Assembly: GCA_037178625.1 (NCBI GenBank)
Contig: CM074146.1
Location: 496,001-560,000, forward strand
Source: Skeletonema tropicum
Lineage: Eukaryota > Bacillariophyta > Thalassiosirophyceae > Thalassiosirales > Thalassiosiraceae
Reading direction: 5' to 3'
DNA length: 64,000 bases
Position numbers and translations under genes: made by a program. The notes beneath the pieces were generated by a model. That model did no database searches. It was not told the origin of the DNA and worked only from the letters and a program-made list of their open reading frames with translations. Shown piece after piece: positions 45,622-57,301 of the stretch; the first letter of the stretch is position 1, and each line of letters begins with the position of its first letter.

Positions 45622-45893
45622 GATGAGGGAACAAGTCATCGGGAGGAGAAGATTAGAATACCCTATGATGCAGAATGATTTAGATGAGCCAAGAGGGGAA
45701 GTAGCTGCTTCTGCAGATGCAAACACATCTACATCTGATGTTGAAAACGTCGTTGAATGTGGTGAAGAAGAAAAAGATGAGGAGCTGTGATGAAGCAGAG
45801 ATATGTTAGGATGGATATGTTAACTCAAAAGTGAATAGGTCGTAGTTGCAGATGTCAGCTGCATTTACCCTGCCGCTGCGCGACATGTCTAAT

Positions 45894-46753
45894 TCACGAA
45901 CAATCACCACCCTCCCGAAGCTGCCTATCGAGCTTCTTCTGAATATTCCCCACTCTCGTTTTAACGAGCCCTCGTCTCATTGTAATCACCGACTTGGGTA
46001 GTTTGGTCGCTCGCGTCTTCATCTGAACCGATGGCGAGGAGAAGGCTGCAAACTTTGGGTAAGGAGTGACTGGATATTTCTTTTTGTCTGCTTCGACTTT
46101 GATCGATTCATATAGTGTGCTTTCTGTGCTCGAGGGGGAAGCATCTGAAATGATGTTGGTATCTACCTTGAAGATGGACGAACCTCTCGTGTTTGCAGTG
46201 CCCGACTCGCTGTGGGAGTAAGTGATCCAAATGCCATCGGGGTATGGCTGTGCTCATGAAAGTGAGTGGCATTCAAGTTGTAAGGGCGTAGCTCCGAGGT
46301 ATTTTCGTTATTACTCTGCATAATGAAAGCAATATTCTTTGCTTCGTGCTCAACAGGAGTGACGTGAGCTCCACATCCATTTTCACGGTTGGTGTCGTCG
46401 CTAAAATCTTGTCCAAAGAGTGAGGAAGAAGAAACAGATGTGAAAGTGGAAGATGGAGAGGGCTGTTTGCCTGGTTCGACTGAATCAGGTGATGACGACT
46501 CAGATAATTCAGTTCCGTATCCAACCATGCTCGATGATTGGTCCGATACAACCAATGACAAGGATGACATTGGAGCGATAGATGACTCCTCTAGAGAAGG
46601 TTCTATGCTAAACTGCACAGATGCCCTATCTGTGGGAATTGTATCATTGTGTGCCTTGTTATTAGGCCGTTCCCAAGACTGAGAAAGACCAAAGATCTTG
46701 AAGATCGCTTTGAACGTGCAAGAGCAAATGCTGCGGATACGGAAGAATGTCAT
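45894..46753 (-). pseudogene. Ser-rich unknown protein, copy B, frameshifted
   Basis: Same sequence as 3495-4352 except a 2-bp insertion (CTGTGGGAG at 46210-46218 versus CTGGGAG) and one substitution (46112). The insertion changes the frame after about residue 178 and ends translation at 46163 after 196 codons, losing the basic C-terminus. The lesion is very recent, since the surrounding 3.9 kb show practically no other change. A shortened product is possible. Confidence 0.7.
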
Positions 46754-47501
46754 GATGATAATGAATCATCGAAATGAAAATGCTCGAATCAAGAGCAGGA
46801 GCAACAAATTTTTAAAACTCAAGCCCAATAATTTTACAGTTCTGGAGGCGGAACACAACTGCTGATTCTTACATTGCATTCTAGGCGCTGTGACTCTCAA
46901 TCTCCCTCTTTCTCTCCACGATATCCTCTACCATTATTGTCGAAGGGTGACGAGAAGACGCGCTACCAACTAAGCAGGTAGCGCGTCTTTTCGACAAAGG
47001 GAGGGGGCATTCTTAGGGCTTTGACCCGAGCGTGGCGCAATGATATGCAGCGTGCAGCATCTAATCTCACCTAGAGCGAGCTAATACCATCTTCCCTACA
47101 ATACCCCCAACGTCGCCCAAAGCAAGGTCTAACGTTCTCTTGATGATGAGGTTGTGTGCTGCCGACTGCATAGTGGCAATGCGCAGCATTGCCACTATGC
47201 ACGAGGGGGATGAAGTCATCTACATAAAACACACATGAATGACATTTTCGAAATACATTAGAGACATTTGAAAGGCAACTGATAAGATGGATCATGTTGT
47301 AGCATAAAACATTTACTTATGAATATGAATATCTCTCCATCTATTATCCATCACAATCACGAGAGACGCATGCTGTGAATACTTCCTCTTCCACCCTACA
47401 ATCAGATACACAGTCCCATTCATCTCAACCCCATGAATATCAACTGTACTCTCTACAGCAGCATCACCAGCATCCTCAGCACCACCCCAACCGATCTACA
47501 T

Positions 47502-49892
47502 TTACACAATAAAACCAATCTGCCTCAACTTCGCCACACGTTCCTCCGTCAACATCCTCGAACTCTTACCACCCATCAAGCTTTTATACTCCGAACGAGT
47601 ACGTTTCACCCATTTGTAGAAGCGATTGGCTTCCTCCTGCTCTTGGATGCTAGGTCCACCCGCAACAGCTTCATCCCGTGACACATCCATGGGAGAGGGG
47701 ACATTGTAGTGTTGATTCTCGGTACCGAACTTGACGAGATTTTGGAAGTTGTCCTCCCAACTGACTAGGTCATACTTTCTCGTGCGCCATTCAAACCCGC
47801 TGTGGACACGAGTGAGTGTGTGTGTGAAATGTGTGTTTTAGTAAAGATGCCACAACATGCGAGTACAAAAGTCGACGATATAACGCATGAAACATTGTAC
47901 ATATCATCCTATCCAAACACACACAAAGTATATATGTACTCACATTGCCTCCAATCTCGGTGCCCTCTTGGCCATGAAATTCTTATCATTCTTATGATAC
48001 ATCTTCCTCTGCATATGCACCCACTCACCAAGCGAACCAGACGAACGAGGAACACGCGTATTACCATTCACACGCTTGTACTCTTGCAAGTCATTGAATC
48101 GTTCATCCCAACTCTTGTACTGCTTGTCATGAGACCATGCAAAGCCAATCCTGTCGAGTTGAGCGATGCGTTCTTGAGAGAGACGCTTCTTTTTACGTTT
48201 GGGTTTGCTGCCAGCGGGACCATCCTTTCGTTTCGTGTTGGAGGTACTAGCCATCATGCCAAAACCATCGAGTCCCATCATGTTGGCAGTAGCATCAAGT
48301 TCTGGTATGGCATTCATCCCTCCTCCAACACCCAACAAGTCGGCATCGTCCTCATCGTCCACTTCATAATCCTGACCATTCTTTTGCAAACACTTGCGCT
48401 TGTATCGAATATTCGTCACCCATGACCCCAACTGTTTATCCTCCTTGTATCCCTGCGGGACATTGACATGACCAAATTGAGCCTTGAATGTCAAGAGACG
48501 ATTGTACATGTCGTCAAAGTCAAGTGGGGCATTACCACCACTTCCAGCACCAGATCCACGTCCACTACCAGAAGCAGCACTTTTGCGTCGTTTGGATGAT
48601 GACTCGTCATCATTCCCTCCATCATTGTTGCCACCAGCTCCTGCCGCAGCAGCTGCAGCAGTAGAAGCAGCAACAGTACTCTCCACAACCAACTGATTCA
48701 ATGGTTCAACCAACCCACGTTCCAAAAGTGGTGCAGCAGTAGCAGTAGCGTCAGTATTGGTAGCAACAGCTTGACCAAAGGTAGATTCCATCACGTGCAA
48801 TAAGTTTCCAATCCCATTAATCATCATTGTATCACCACCACCACCATCATTAGCAGTATTTCCCATCATTAACAATTCAGTCTTGAGCCAAGTAAAGTAG
48901 GTATGAATCTGCGAATGCAATTGAGATCGCGCCTCATTGGATAGGGAAGCAGATGGAAAGCTTTCCGAATTTGCGGTACCTATGGCGATGGGAAGGGGTG
49001 GCAATGTTGGTGCTGCAATACCACCAGCAGTGTTGCCCGAGGTGGTAGTAGTAGAAGTGGTAGGATGAAACAGTTGAAACGATGATGGTCCACTCTTGAC
49101 ACCTCCAGCTCCACCCAACAAACTACTTCCACCACCTATCATAGACGAAGACGCATTTCCAAATGGAATCACATTTTGCATCGAAGCAGACCCCTCTGAA
49201 CTCCAATGGGGATATCCACTCACATTCCCCTGTAGATCAACGTGGATGTGAGGGAAAGCCATGGGGTATTTGTAACACCAGTTGGAGCGTGAGGAGTAGG
49301 GGATGAATTTTACGCTGGTATTATTTGAGGAGCGAAGAAGTTTTGTGGTCGATGATGCGCTGCCTTCACCAACGGCGGCAGGCTTGGCGTCTTCGTCGTT
49401 ACCAGTAGAAGAAGAGATATCATCGCTGTAAAGACCAAACTTCTTCAAGTGATCCAAAGCCTTGTCCAAATGAAACAAATTTGAGATCCAAACGAAGCAA
49501 TGTTCCTCCTTCGAATTATTCCCCGCTGCTGCGGAGGAATTCACTCGGCCAACAGTCGGAGGCACCGAAATACTAACGACATGTAAAATACCGCACGAGC
49601 ACGTCGAACGAGTCGATTTACTGAGGTCAGATTTGAACTGAATGGTCGATTTGAGTGACCGTTGGAGGGTTTTTAGTTTGTGTGATCCAACGGCGGCGAC
49701 ACCGGCAGCGGGGGCGGCAACTGTGGTAGTAGTATCGACAATGGTGGTTTCGGGCAGCGGTGGCAGTGCAACAACATTGTCGTCATTATCATCAGTAGGG
49801 GCGGCGGCGGCCATGGTAGTGGAAGGTGGATCAACAACACGGGGCATTATTTTCGAACGTCCTTTAGCAACGTCGGGTTCATTTTCATGCAT
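47502..49892 (-). CDS. Helicase-associated (HA) domain protein, copy B
   Basis: Exons 49892-47944 and 47799-47502 are joined by a 144-bp GT-AG intron; product 748 aa. Three HA domains as in copy A, with the LxxIGFxW ends intact. Differences from copy A are mostly in Ala/Thr runs and third positions, plus a few single-codon indels, which fits retained protein-level constraint. It is divergent from the 14-3-3 locus B start, 346 bp away. Nucleic-acid binding is inferred from the family. Confidence 0.8.
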
Positions 49893-50238
49893 GTGATGTG
49901 TTCGATTTTTTGGAAAATGTCAACGGCCGGGGGGGGGAATTTTTGAATTATTCTGTTTTTGAGGTGGATCCGGATAGGATCGCTAATTTAGGATACGGAT
50001 ACTTTTCTCATTAAATTACTACGTCCGACGTATGTGGTCGCTGTACTGAGATGTTGACAAAAATGATCAAGACCAACTGATGGGAGCACGACACATAAGA
50101 ATGATGATGTAGCCTCGGGTCATGTTGATAAAGTTCATAAAACCAATTTGGCAATAGTCACCACAAAGCAACCGATCGATCAGCCTTAACACCCACCGCT
50201 TCGAATCTCGAAGTTTACCAATAAAATCATCAAAAAAT

Positions 50239-50486
50239 ATGGATCGCAATTCTTTCGTCCGCATCGCCAAGCTCGCCGAACAAGCCGAGCACTTTGATGA
50301 AATGGCCTGCTACATGAACGATGTTGCCCGTCAACCGCAAAAACTCACTGTGGAGGAATGTGACCTTCTCTCCAAGGCTTACAAAGGAGTCATCGATTCC
50401 CGACGTGCCTCCTGGCGTGTGAGCATGGACTACGAGTACAAGATGAAGATTGAGAATGAGCTTTTGGACATTTGTAATGAAATCCT
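50239..50486 (+). pseudogene. 14-3-3-like gene copy B, 5' part (cut by insertion)
   Basis: ATG 50239 opens [20 protein letters not shown] with no N-terminal frameshift, through SRRASWR, KIENELLDICNEIL. At 50487 the sequence changes abruptly to unrelated DNA. The last 181 bp (50306-50486) are repeated exactly at 55412-55592, where the gene continues. Without the 4925-bp insertion and one copy of the 181 bp this would be the only undamaged 14-3-3 N-terminus in the window. Confidence 0.85.
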
Positions 50487-50929
50487 ATGGATCATAGTAA
50501 ATTTACTACCCTTGCGACTATTTCTATTACCAATTCTGAATCTATTCCGGGTATGCAAATGGACCGAAGGCCTTCTGTTCGATTCCAAGAGGATCTTTGC
50601 AAGGCGACGAGAGACTCCGCAATTATACCGCGTAAGAGTCCACAGAGCGGCTATTGCAGCCGACTCCATCGTCAGGGATAATCATTGCCCACCAAACAGT
50701 GGCCGTCATTGCGACTAATGTCATTACGACTAATCATGGTCCCGGAATACAATCTTCCGCAGGAGCGCTTGGCCGTCTCCGACTCAGGTGCATATGAGAT
50801 AACTCATGGTGATCTCGCACACAAAAAAACAAAAACAAAAAAAACAAATGAGATGTATGATAATGATCTCGCACAAATACTTACCTTAACTTCCGATGAC
50901 AATGCAACCGATCGTCTGATTGACAGCTG

Positions 50930-51680
50930 CTGGCCGAGTTAGCTAGCGACAACGCGTCCCTCCCGACAACAAGTACAATTATCCGAGAGCTGAGAGGACG
51001 CAGGATGAACTGTCCTCTACTCCAGTTCAAATTCATTCAGTCCCTCAAGACCTAGCATCTTTTAGAGCTGGCCGAGGTAGCTAGCGACGATGAGTTCCTT
51101 TTACATCAAGAGCTGAGAGGAGGCAGGATGAACTGTCCTCTACTCCAGTTCAAATTCATTCAGTCCCTCAAGACCTAGCATCTTTTAGAGCTGGCCGAGT
51201 TAGCTAGCGACGATGAGTTCCTTTTACATCAAGAGCTGAGAGGAGGCAGGATGAACTGTCCTCTACTCCAGTTCAAATTCATTCAGTCCCTCAAGACCTA
51301 GCATCTTTTAGAGCTGGCCGAGTTAGCTAGCGACGATGAGTTCCTTTTACATCAAGAGCTGAGAGGAGGCAGGATGAACTGTCCTCTACTCCAGTTCAAT
51401 CCTATTCAGTCCCTCAAGACCTAGCATCTTTTAGAGCTGGCCGAGTTAGCTAGCGACGATGAGTTCCTTTTACATCAAGAGCTGAGAGGAGGCAGGATGA
51501 ACTGTCCTCTACTCCAGTTCAATTCTATTCAGTCCCTCAAGACAAAGAACCTAGCATCTTTTCAGAGCTGGCCGAGTTAGCTAGCGACGATGAGTTCCTT
51601 TTACGACAAGTGCAATCATTCAAGAACTGAGAGGAGGCAGGATGAACTGTCCTCTACTCCAGTTCAATTCAATTCAATTA
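50930..51680. repeat. Tandem array, 123-bp period, six units
   Basis: Units begin CTGGCCGAG at 50930, 51068, 51191, 51314, 51437 and 51568 (spacings 138, 123, 123, 123, 131). The middle units are nearly identical, and the first and last units are longer and diverged, as expected when a satellite grows by unequal exchange from the inside. Each unit has a small hairpin (GAACTG ... CAGTTC). The period is a multiple of three but the frames contain stops. Confidence 0.9.
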
Positions 51681-52229
51681 CCACTATCAATGGCGCTATC
51701 GAGCACCTTCACCTTCTGGAACCAAGCGGTTAATCATGCTCTCTCCAAGTTCTATCCGGGTGACTCCATCATAATCGGCAAGTTACGCTCCTGCCGCGCT
51801 GGCTTTTGGAGCGTGATGATCTTCGCTCTTTCAGTCAGTTGACATGAATCACATCAACAATTGTCGACACAAATATCAAGCAAATCAATTTGATGCCCTT
51901 TGGCATCAACTACGGCGCTGCTATTTCTGCGGTAACAATACCATACCTTCCAGCCAAACGGACTGGTCATCTTCAATATCACAATCAACTTCAAGTTCAA
52001 GTTACAAATGCTCATCACCTCCATGTTCAAGTCACAAGCAACATATCTCATCGAGGGCCACTTCAGGGGGCTTCTTCCTCTATTGGGCTTCTCCCTCTAT
52101 TCAACTCAACGAGCACTTGCAAAGCTCCAACCTTCAAGCAACCCACAATCTTACAACAATCATGGGGCCTTTGTGAGGAGGAGTAGAATGTCACATCCAC
52201 TGCTTAATCAGTGTATGCACCATCGTGAG

Positions 52230-52546
52230 GGGGGTGGTGTGGTGTAGTGGTATCACCGCCTCTCTTCTGGTTCGGGGTCTTGGGTTCGAGTCTCCCCCGT
52301 GCCAAATCCTGGCTGTTTGAGGTGTCGCAGCTCGGAGTGCGATCTGGGAAAAAAGACCATTACTTGGTTTGGAATTTCATATCACTGCCTCTTTGCTAAT
52401 TCCGGGGTGATGGAAAAACTGTTGGTTATTTGCTTAATTACACTCGAAGGGTAGTAACTTGTGACATTGCTCTAGATAATTGTAGATAATTTCGCCCCTG
52501 GAGGGCCAACCATGACGTACTTTAAGATTTCCGTTAATTTTTTTTT
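52230..52546 (+). mobile_element. tRNA-derived SINE with 18-bp target duplication
   Basis: A 317-bp element lies between two copies of TGTATGCACCATCGTGAG (52212-52229 and 52547-52564). Its head is tRNA-like: A box TGGTGTAGTGG (52240-52250) and B box GGTTCGAGTCT (52283-52293), 32 bp apart, as RNA polymerase III needs. GGTGTGG and CCGTGCC can pair as an acceptor-like stem, but the anticodon and T stems do not pair well, so it is not a working tRNA. The body of about 230 bp is unrelated to tRNA and the 3' end is a T-rich tail (TTAATTTTTTTTT). These are the hallmarks of an LINE-mobilised SINE on the plus strand. Confidence 0.85.
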
Positions 52547-52576
52547 TGTATGCACCATCGTGAGAAGGTGTAGAAT

Positions 52577-52877
52577 GTCACATCGACTTATCAGTACTCT
52601 GGACACAAGTATATCAGCATCCGGAAGCCTTTTGAATGTGTTTCTCGTTTCTTACTTATGGGATCAAAATATTGAGCTATTCGAACAATATGTCCCAACT
52701 ATCTATAAAAACTAATTCGAACATGACAATAATAATATAAATTAAAATTGTGATTACGTTGACTGCTATATACAAAGCAGGATGCACGTTGAGATGAGAA
52801 GCGAGCATTGAGCTTAGCGAGGATGATAGAGCACCTCTCGTGGAAGATGATCTAAGTGAGAAGAGAGCTCAATATTT
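52577..52877. repeat. Copia LTR pieces at the 3' side, with the first part inverted
   Basis: 52577-52678 is the reverse complement of 55309-55410. 52710-52877 is a direct copy of 55153-55320. At the 5' end of the element (55410 to 55153, minus strand) the two pieces join in one LTR. Here the first piece is inverted and separated by 31 bp. This fits a self-integration or an inversion during repair. Confidence 0.7.
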
Positions 52878-52945
52878 AAAATCCATTCAGTAATACTAAA
52901 CAGTGAACAAAGTAAATGCTATGAATCAATTACTGAATGGATTTT
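52878..52945. repeat. 17-bp perfect inverted repeat
   Basis: AAAATCCATTCAGTAAT (52878-52894) and ATTACTGAATGGATTTT (52929-52945), 34 bp apart, lie exactly at the inner edge of the LTR piece where a polypurine tract would be expected. It may be a small insertion that replaced part of the LTR. Confidence 0.75.
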
Positions 52946-53113
52946 ATGGCTACTTTGTATCATGGTGAAAAACGTGAGGCTCGGCGATGCAGAATTCTTG
53001 CTGGATCGGAATTCTGACACCGCTCGGAGTCGATCGAGAAACGAGAAAGAATCTCGGATACAAAGAAGTATCAGAGTTCAAACTCTGGTATTCCCGAGTG
53101 GTAAACGATGAGA

Positions 53114-55152
53114 CTAGCACACCCTTGCCGAGACTTCTTTCTTGCGTTCATTGAGTTCTGTGATAACGCTGGGAGAAGACAATATTTCTGGGCGGATGTT
53201 TCGATGGTGTGCGCTTGGATGATGTTTGGTCCAGTAGTCAGCATAGTTCATTCGACCTGGGCGCCAATAGATGCGGAATTGTTTGAGAGTTTCTCTATCT
53301 CGTAGCCAGTGGAAACGCATGTCCATTGCCTTAGTGCGCTTTGGTTGCACTTTGCTGTTGATGACACCTTCGGCAGTGGAATTGTCTGTTTGGATGGGTG
53401 TGGCCGGTTGTGGATGTCCTAGTTGTTGAAGGATTAATCGAATGTAGATAGCTTCTCTTGCATTGATGTAGAGAGCAGCTAGTTCTGCTTCGGCGGCGGA
53501 AGTCATGACGTTTTTGATGATTTGCGCGATGTTCAAAATGGCTCCGTTGTTGGGTGGAAAGGGATCGTTGTTTGAAAGGAAGAAGTGTCCTCCTCTTGCG
53601 GATGCGACTTGCTGCTGCTTTGTCAAGGGGAGGCGTATTGTCGTCTGGTGTGGCGTACTGTGTTTTGGCACCGTAATTAGGAGGGACATGGCGATGTGGT
53701 TGGTCCTGCCTGTGCTCTGGTGGTTCATGGCCTAACTCTGTAATTGCTGTTTTGACGTAGCCAGGCATAGATAAATGTACTTTGCGTCGATCGTAATCCC
53801 AATCAAGCTTTATGCCGATGTATCGTTTTCCGTCCCATTCTTTGGAGCATTTGTAGTGTTTTTGGATTACACCAAGCAGATGATCAGCGTGTTCCTTTCC
53901 GACGTATTTGACTCCAAAATCGTCTACTACGAGAGTGAATTTGATTGGGCGCCACTCATGGTGCCACAGGCCTGGGACATATTTGTCCTGGTAGTACCCT
54001 TCTTTGTTGAGACGCTTTTCGAGAAGTTCTTGTGCAATGAGGCCGGCTTGGGGTAGGCCATACATGCCCGCGCGAATTTCGACGTAGACGAAGTCGTCAT
54101 CAGTAGCGATGTTGCGGAGGTTATATTCTTCGATTACTTCGGTTGGAATGTCGCTGAGTTTGAGTTTGATGTATTCGTATCGTTGCATCGGTGTGTTTAA
54201 ATAGAAGTTCTTGATATCGATGGTCATGAATCGGGCATTCTTGGTGGAGATGACACTGTTGAAAAGTATTTTGGCAAGAAGAAGATCTGCTGTTGGTGTA
54301 CCAACTTCGAATGGATAGTTGATAAGGTTGCCTCCTACTGTCAGACGAGTTCTGTTCGGTTCATCTACCTTCTCGGGCCGTACTTTGCATACAAATTTGC
54401 CGTAGCTAACATCTTTGCGTCGATCTACTGGGACTTTACTCTTTGGGATGAAGAAGATGGTGTTGGTGCCCTTTACACGTCCTCCAATTCCTTGTGCCAG
54501 CCTTCCAAATTCATTTGCTGAAGAAATATCCCATGCTGGACCTAACTTGGGGTGTTGGCGAAGTTGACGGTAACTCAGAGATTTTCCTGTATCTGGATCA
54601 AGAACGTTGTATGCTGATTCAGAGGCGAGCAGTTGGTATGCGAAGTCGGTTAGGTCATTATGTGCCGATGGTTTGAGATATTCTGCTTCCATGGTGTCTA
54701 ATGCAAAGAGAGCATTGGCAAGGTATTCAGACGCATCAGTCGAAGTGGATGTCCTACTACCACTACGAGTGCGGGTTGGCAGAATGTTTGAAGAGGATAT
54801 TTCTGGAGCTCTCATTTCTCGTCGTAGCCTTTTTGGTGTGAAGATATTATCAGTGGGAGAGTGAGCTGCTGCCTTGAAATCGGAGATTAATTTTTGTAAC
54901 GGTGATACAGATTTTGACGGTGGAATGATGGTCGACGATGTTCTTGCCGGCTCTTTTTCTGGCGTCCTAGGAGGTGGTAGCTTGGCTCTTTCTGCTGTAG
55001 ACTTCTCCATCTCCACCCTTGGAGATGGAAGCTTGGCTCCTTCTTCTGTAGACATTTCCATCTCCACCCTTGGAGGTGAATGTTCCTGCTCTTGTTGACT
55101 ATTATCAGGTGCATATTCCCGTTCCCAATCTGCTGGAGCCTTTCCTTCGGCT
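53114..55152 (-). pseudogene. Copia-type pol remnant (reverse transcriptase and RNase H)
   Basis: The minus-strand frame from about 55150 to 53690 encodes a Pro/Glu-rich linker, APEISSSNILPTRTRSGSR, and a Ty1/Copia reverse transcriptase (RVT_2): FMTIDIKNFYLNTPM, YGLPQAGLIAQELL, and the active-site motif in FTLVVDDFGVKY. After DKAAASRIR about 50 codons normally between RT and RNase H are missing and the frame shifts. The second frame (53728-53114) has RNase H sequence with SAAEAELAALYINAREA, QTDNSTAEGV and a RFHWLRD end. Gag, protease and integrase are absent: the 5' LTR piece abuts the linker directly, and a TAG at the junction closes the frame. The element is therefore doubly defective. Confidence 0.85.
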
Positions 55153-55410
55153 AACTAATTCGAACATGACAATAATAATGTAAATTAAAATTGTGATTAC
55201 GTTGACTGCTATATACAAAGCAGGATGCACGTTGAGATGAGAAGCGAGCATTGAGCATAGCGAGGATGATAGAGCACCTCTCGTGGAAGATGATCTGAGT
55301 GAGAAGAGAGCTCAATATTTTGATCCCATAAGTAAGAAACGAGAAACACATTCAAAAGGCTTCCGGATGCTGATATACTTGTGTCCAGAGTACTGATAAG
55401 TCGATGTGAC
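55153..55410 (-). repeat. Copia LTR, 5' copy (minus strand)
   Basis: 258 bp at the 5' side of pol on the minus strand. It matches the two displaced pieces at 52577-52678 and 52710-52877. The right end (55410/55411) is also the edge of the whole 14-3-3 insertion, so a few outer LTR bases may be lost. Confidence 0.65.
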
Positions 55411-55411
55411 A

Positions 55412-56295
55412 CCTGCTACATGAACGATGTTGCCCGTCAACCGCAAAAACTCACTGTGGAGGAATGTGACCTTCTCTCCAAGGCTTACAAAGGAGTCATC
55501 GATTCCCGACGTGCCTCCTGGCGTGTGAGCATGGACTACGAGTACAAGATGAAGATTGAGAATGAGCTTTTGGACATTTGTAATGAAATCCTCTCCATCA
55601 TTGAAGAGTCACTCCTCCCTAAATCTACGTCATGGGAGGACATGGCTTTTTGCTACAAAATGAAGGGAGATTACCACCAATATCTCTGTGAATTCCAACG
55701 GGGAGACACTCGCAAGACCTCAGCCTCGGCGGCCTTGGATGCCTACCAATCCGCCACCGAGATTGCCTCCACGGGTCTGTCCCCAACTCACCCCATCCGT
55801 TTGAGACTTGCAAACAACTTTGCTGTATTTTACTACGATATTCTCAACAACCCCGATCGTGCATATTATATTGGCAAGCAGGCATTTGATGACGCTTCTG
55901 CTTCTGCCAAGTCCAAGTCGGGTACAATGAGAATGATTGAGGAGAGTCGTAGTCGTAAGGGAATGCAATTGCTGGAGAAAAACATTAAAATTTGGAAATC
56001 AAAATCAGGCCAGGCCGCTGACAATGTCCAGAAGAAGACGTTTGTCCAGAAGTTTTATAAGAAGTCTGCGTCTGCAATCAAGCTGGGATCTGGTGCGAAA
56101 TCAAGCCAGGTTCGACGCACTGGCACTGGCACTGGTACAGCCAACAAGCCACTGGACAAGGGGGCTGCTAATGGCAATGTTCTGATGCAGAAGCAGAAAA
56201 TTGATAAGATGTCTGCAATGAAGCTGGTCTGCAAAATCGTCGTGAATGTTTGCTTGAGTTTAGCTGGGATCCCAATCCCATGTCCAGACTTTTGA
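55412..56295 (+). pseudogene. 14-3-3-like gene copy B, 3' part with basic C-terminal extension
   Basis: Continues the gene cut at 50486, starting with the duplicated 181 bp ([13 protein letters not shown]...) and running through KMKGDYHQYLCEF, THPIRLRLANNFAVFYYD to the stop at 56293-56295. The phosphate-contacting Arg is Gln here (HQY). The last 14-3-3 helix is strongly diverged (SRSRKGMQLLEKNIKIWKSK instead of the [11 protein letters not shown] form in copy A). It ends with the same family-specific basic tail ([17 protein letters not shown] ... LAGIPIPCPDF). An in-frame but weak start inside the insertion would give a protein without helices 1 and most of 2. Confidence 0.8.
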
Positions 56296-57301
56296 AGCAA
56301 TGACACGCTTCTAGAGCTATCTGGAGGGCACATTAGAGTTAGAGTTAGAGGACTGCGCCTCTGCCTCTGCGCATCGCATCGATTTGATTAGGTTATCCAA
56401 AGCATGGCTAGGCTATTGCTTTATCTCTACCCATTGTTGTAATTGTAGCCTAATTTTAGGACCACGACTACCTCTGCTCTTTGCCTTCACCTAGAGACCT
56501 AGATCTAGATACCATACCATGGGGCTACTAGTACTAGAGATAGAGAGTAAAAATGCGGTCAATATGAACACAAGGCCAAGGCCAAGGCACCGAAGAGTTG
56601 TTGATATTCCCTTTTCTTCTATCATGGTGTAGGATAGCCGAGCTGCTACGTGTTAAGTTACATATATGTGGTTGTGGTTGTGAAAAATAGATGTGTACTT
56701 GTCTCATGTCAGAGAGAATGCTATATTCTCTAACAAAGCTTTATCAGATGAAAATGGCCAAACAATACATAATTTTTATATCTGTGCGCGCGCAACAACG
56801 GTGGTGTAGAGGAACATGCGCAAAGTTGATGCAGATTCGTTTCATTGTGTAAAGAGGCTGGTGTTGCATATGTTGTTGAGAGCACATTCATAACAGGGGA
56901 CGAGCAGGAATGGGGCTGTATCTGATTTTTGGGTGGAAGACGTAATCACGGCATGCGTCTCTCGTGTGACGTGATAGATATTAAATGGAGACATAGACAC
57001 TCATATTCATGAATCAATGGTTTTATGTTACAACGCGTTTTATCATATCAATGTCCTTTCATCTTGTAGTCTTTCGTTCATTTTTGTACATGTATGTCAT
57101 CAATTTGTGTTCTATATTTCGACGACTTCTTTAGCTGTGCTCTCTATTGTGTCATGACTGCACCAGTCTGTATTTATATACATATCCCTCATCTCGTCCC
57201 TCTCCATCAATTACGTCTGGAAAGCAAGTCTCTCACGATCCCCGTCGTGTCGTGCTCACTTCTCTCTCTCTATCAATCTATCTATCAAACTGTATACTTG
57301 C
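56296..57301. other. Intergenic stretch downstream of 14-3-3 copy B
   Basis: 56296-56680 resembles 8803-9165; 56930-57301 resembles 29310-29839, identical from 56983. In between (56690-56920) is sequence not seen elsewhere. This shows copy B joining the two parts that are 18.5 kb apart in copy A. No gene is seen. Confidence 0.55.

Larger units (their letters stand above)
50487..55411. mobile_element. 4.9-kb composite insertion in 14-3-3 copy B
   Basis: Bounded by a 181-bp direct duplication of 14-3-3 coding sequence. Contents from left: 0.44 kb of unknown sequence, a 123-bp tandem repeat array, about 0.5 kb with frames of unknown nature (51844-52186), a SINE, LTR pieces in inverted order, and a Copia pol remnant on the minus strand. 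181 bp is far too long for an integrase- or transposase-made target duplication. A repair event or unequal exchange between two insertion-bearing copies is more likely. Confidence 0.75.

Noticed and set aside
50306..50486. 181-bp repeat as a normal target-site duplication
   Set aside because: Far longer than duplications made by any integrase or transposase; treated as a repair or exchange product.
52238..52310. Functional tRNA gene at the SINE head
   Set aside because: A and B boxes fit and an acceptor-like stem can form, but anticodon and T stems do not pair; the target duplication and T tail show a SINE.
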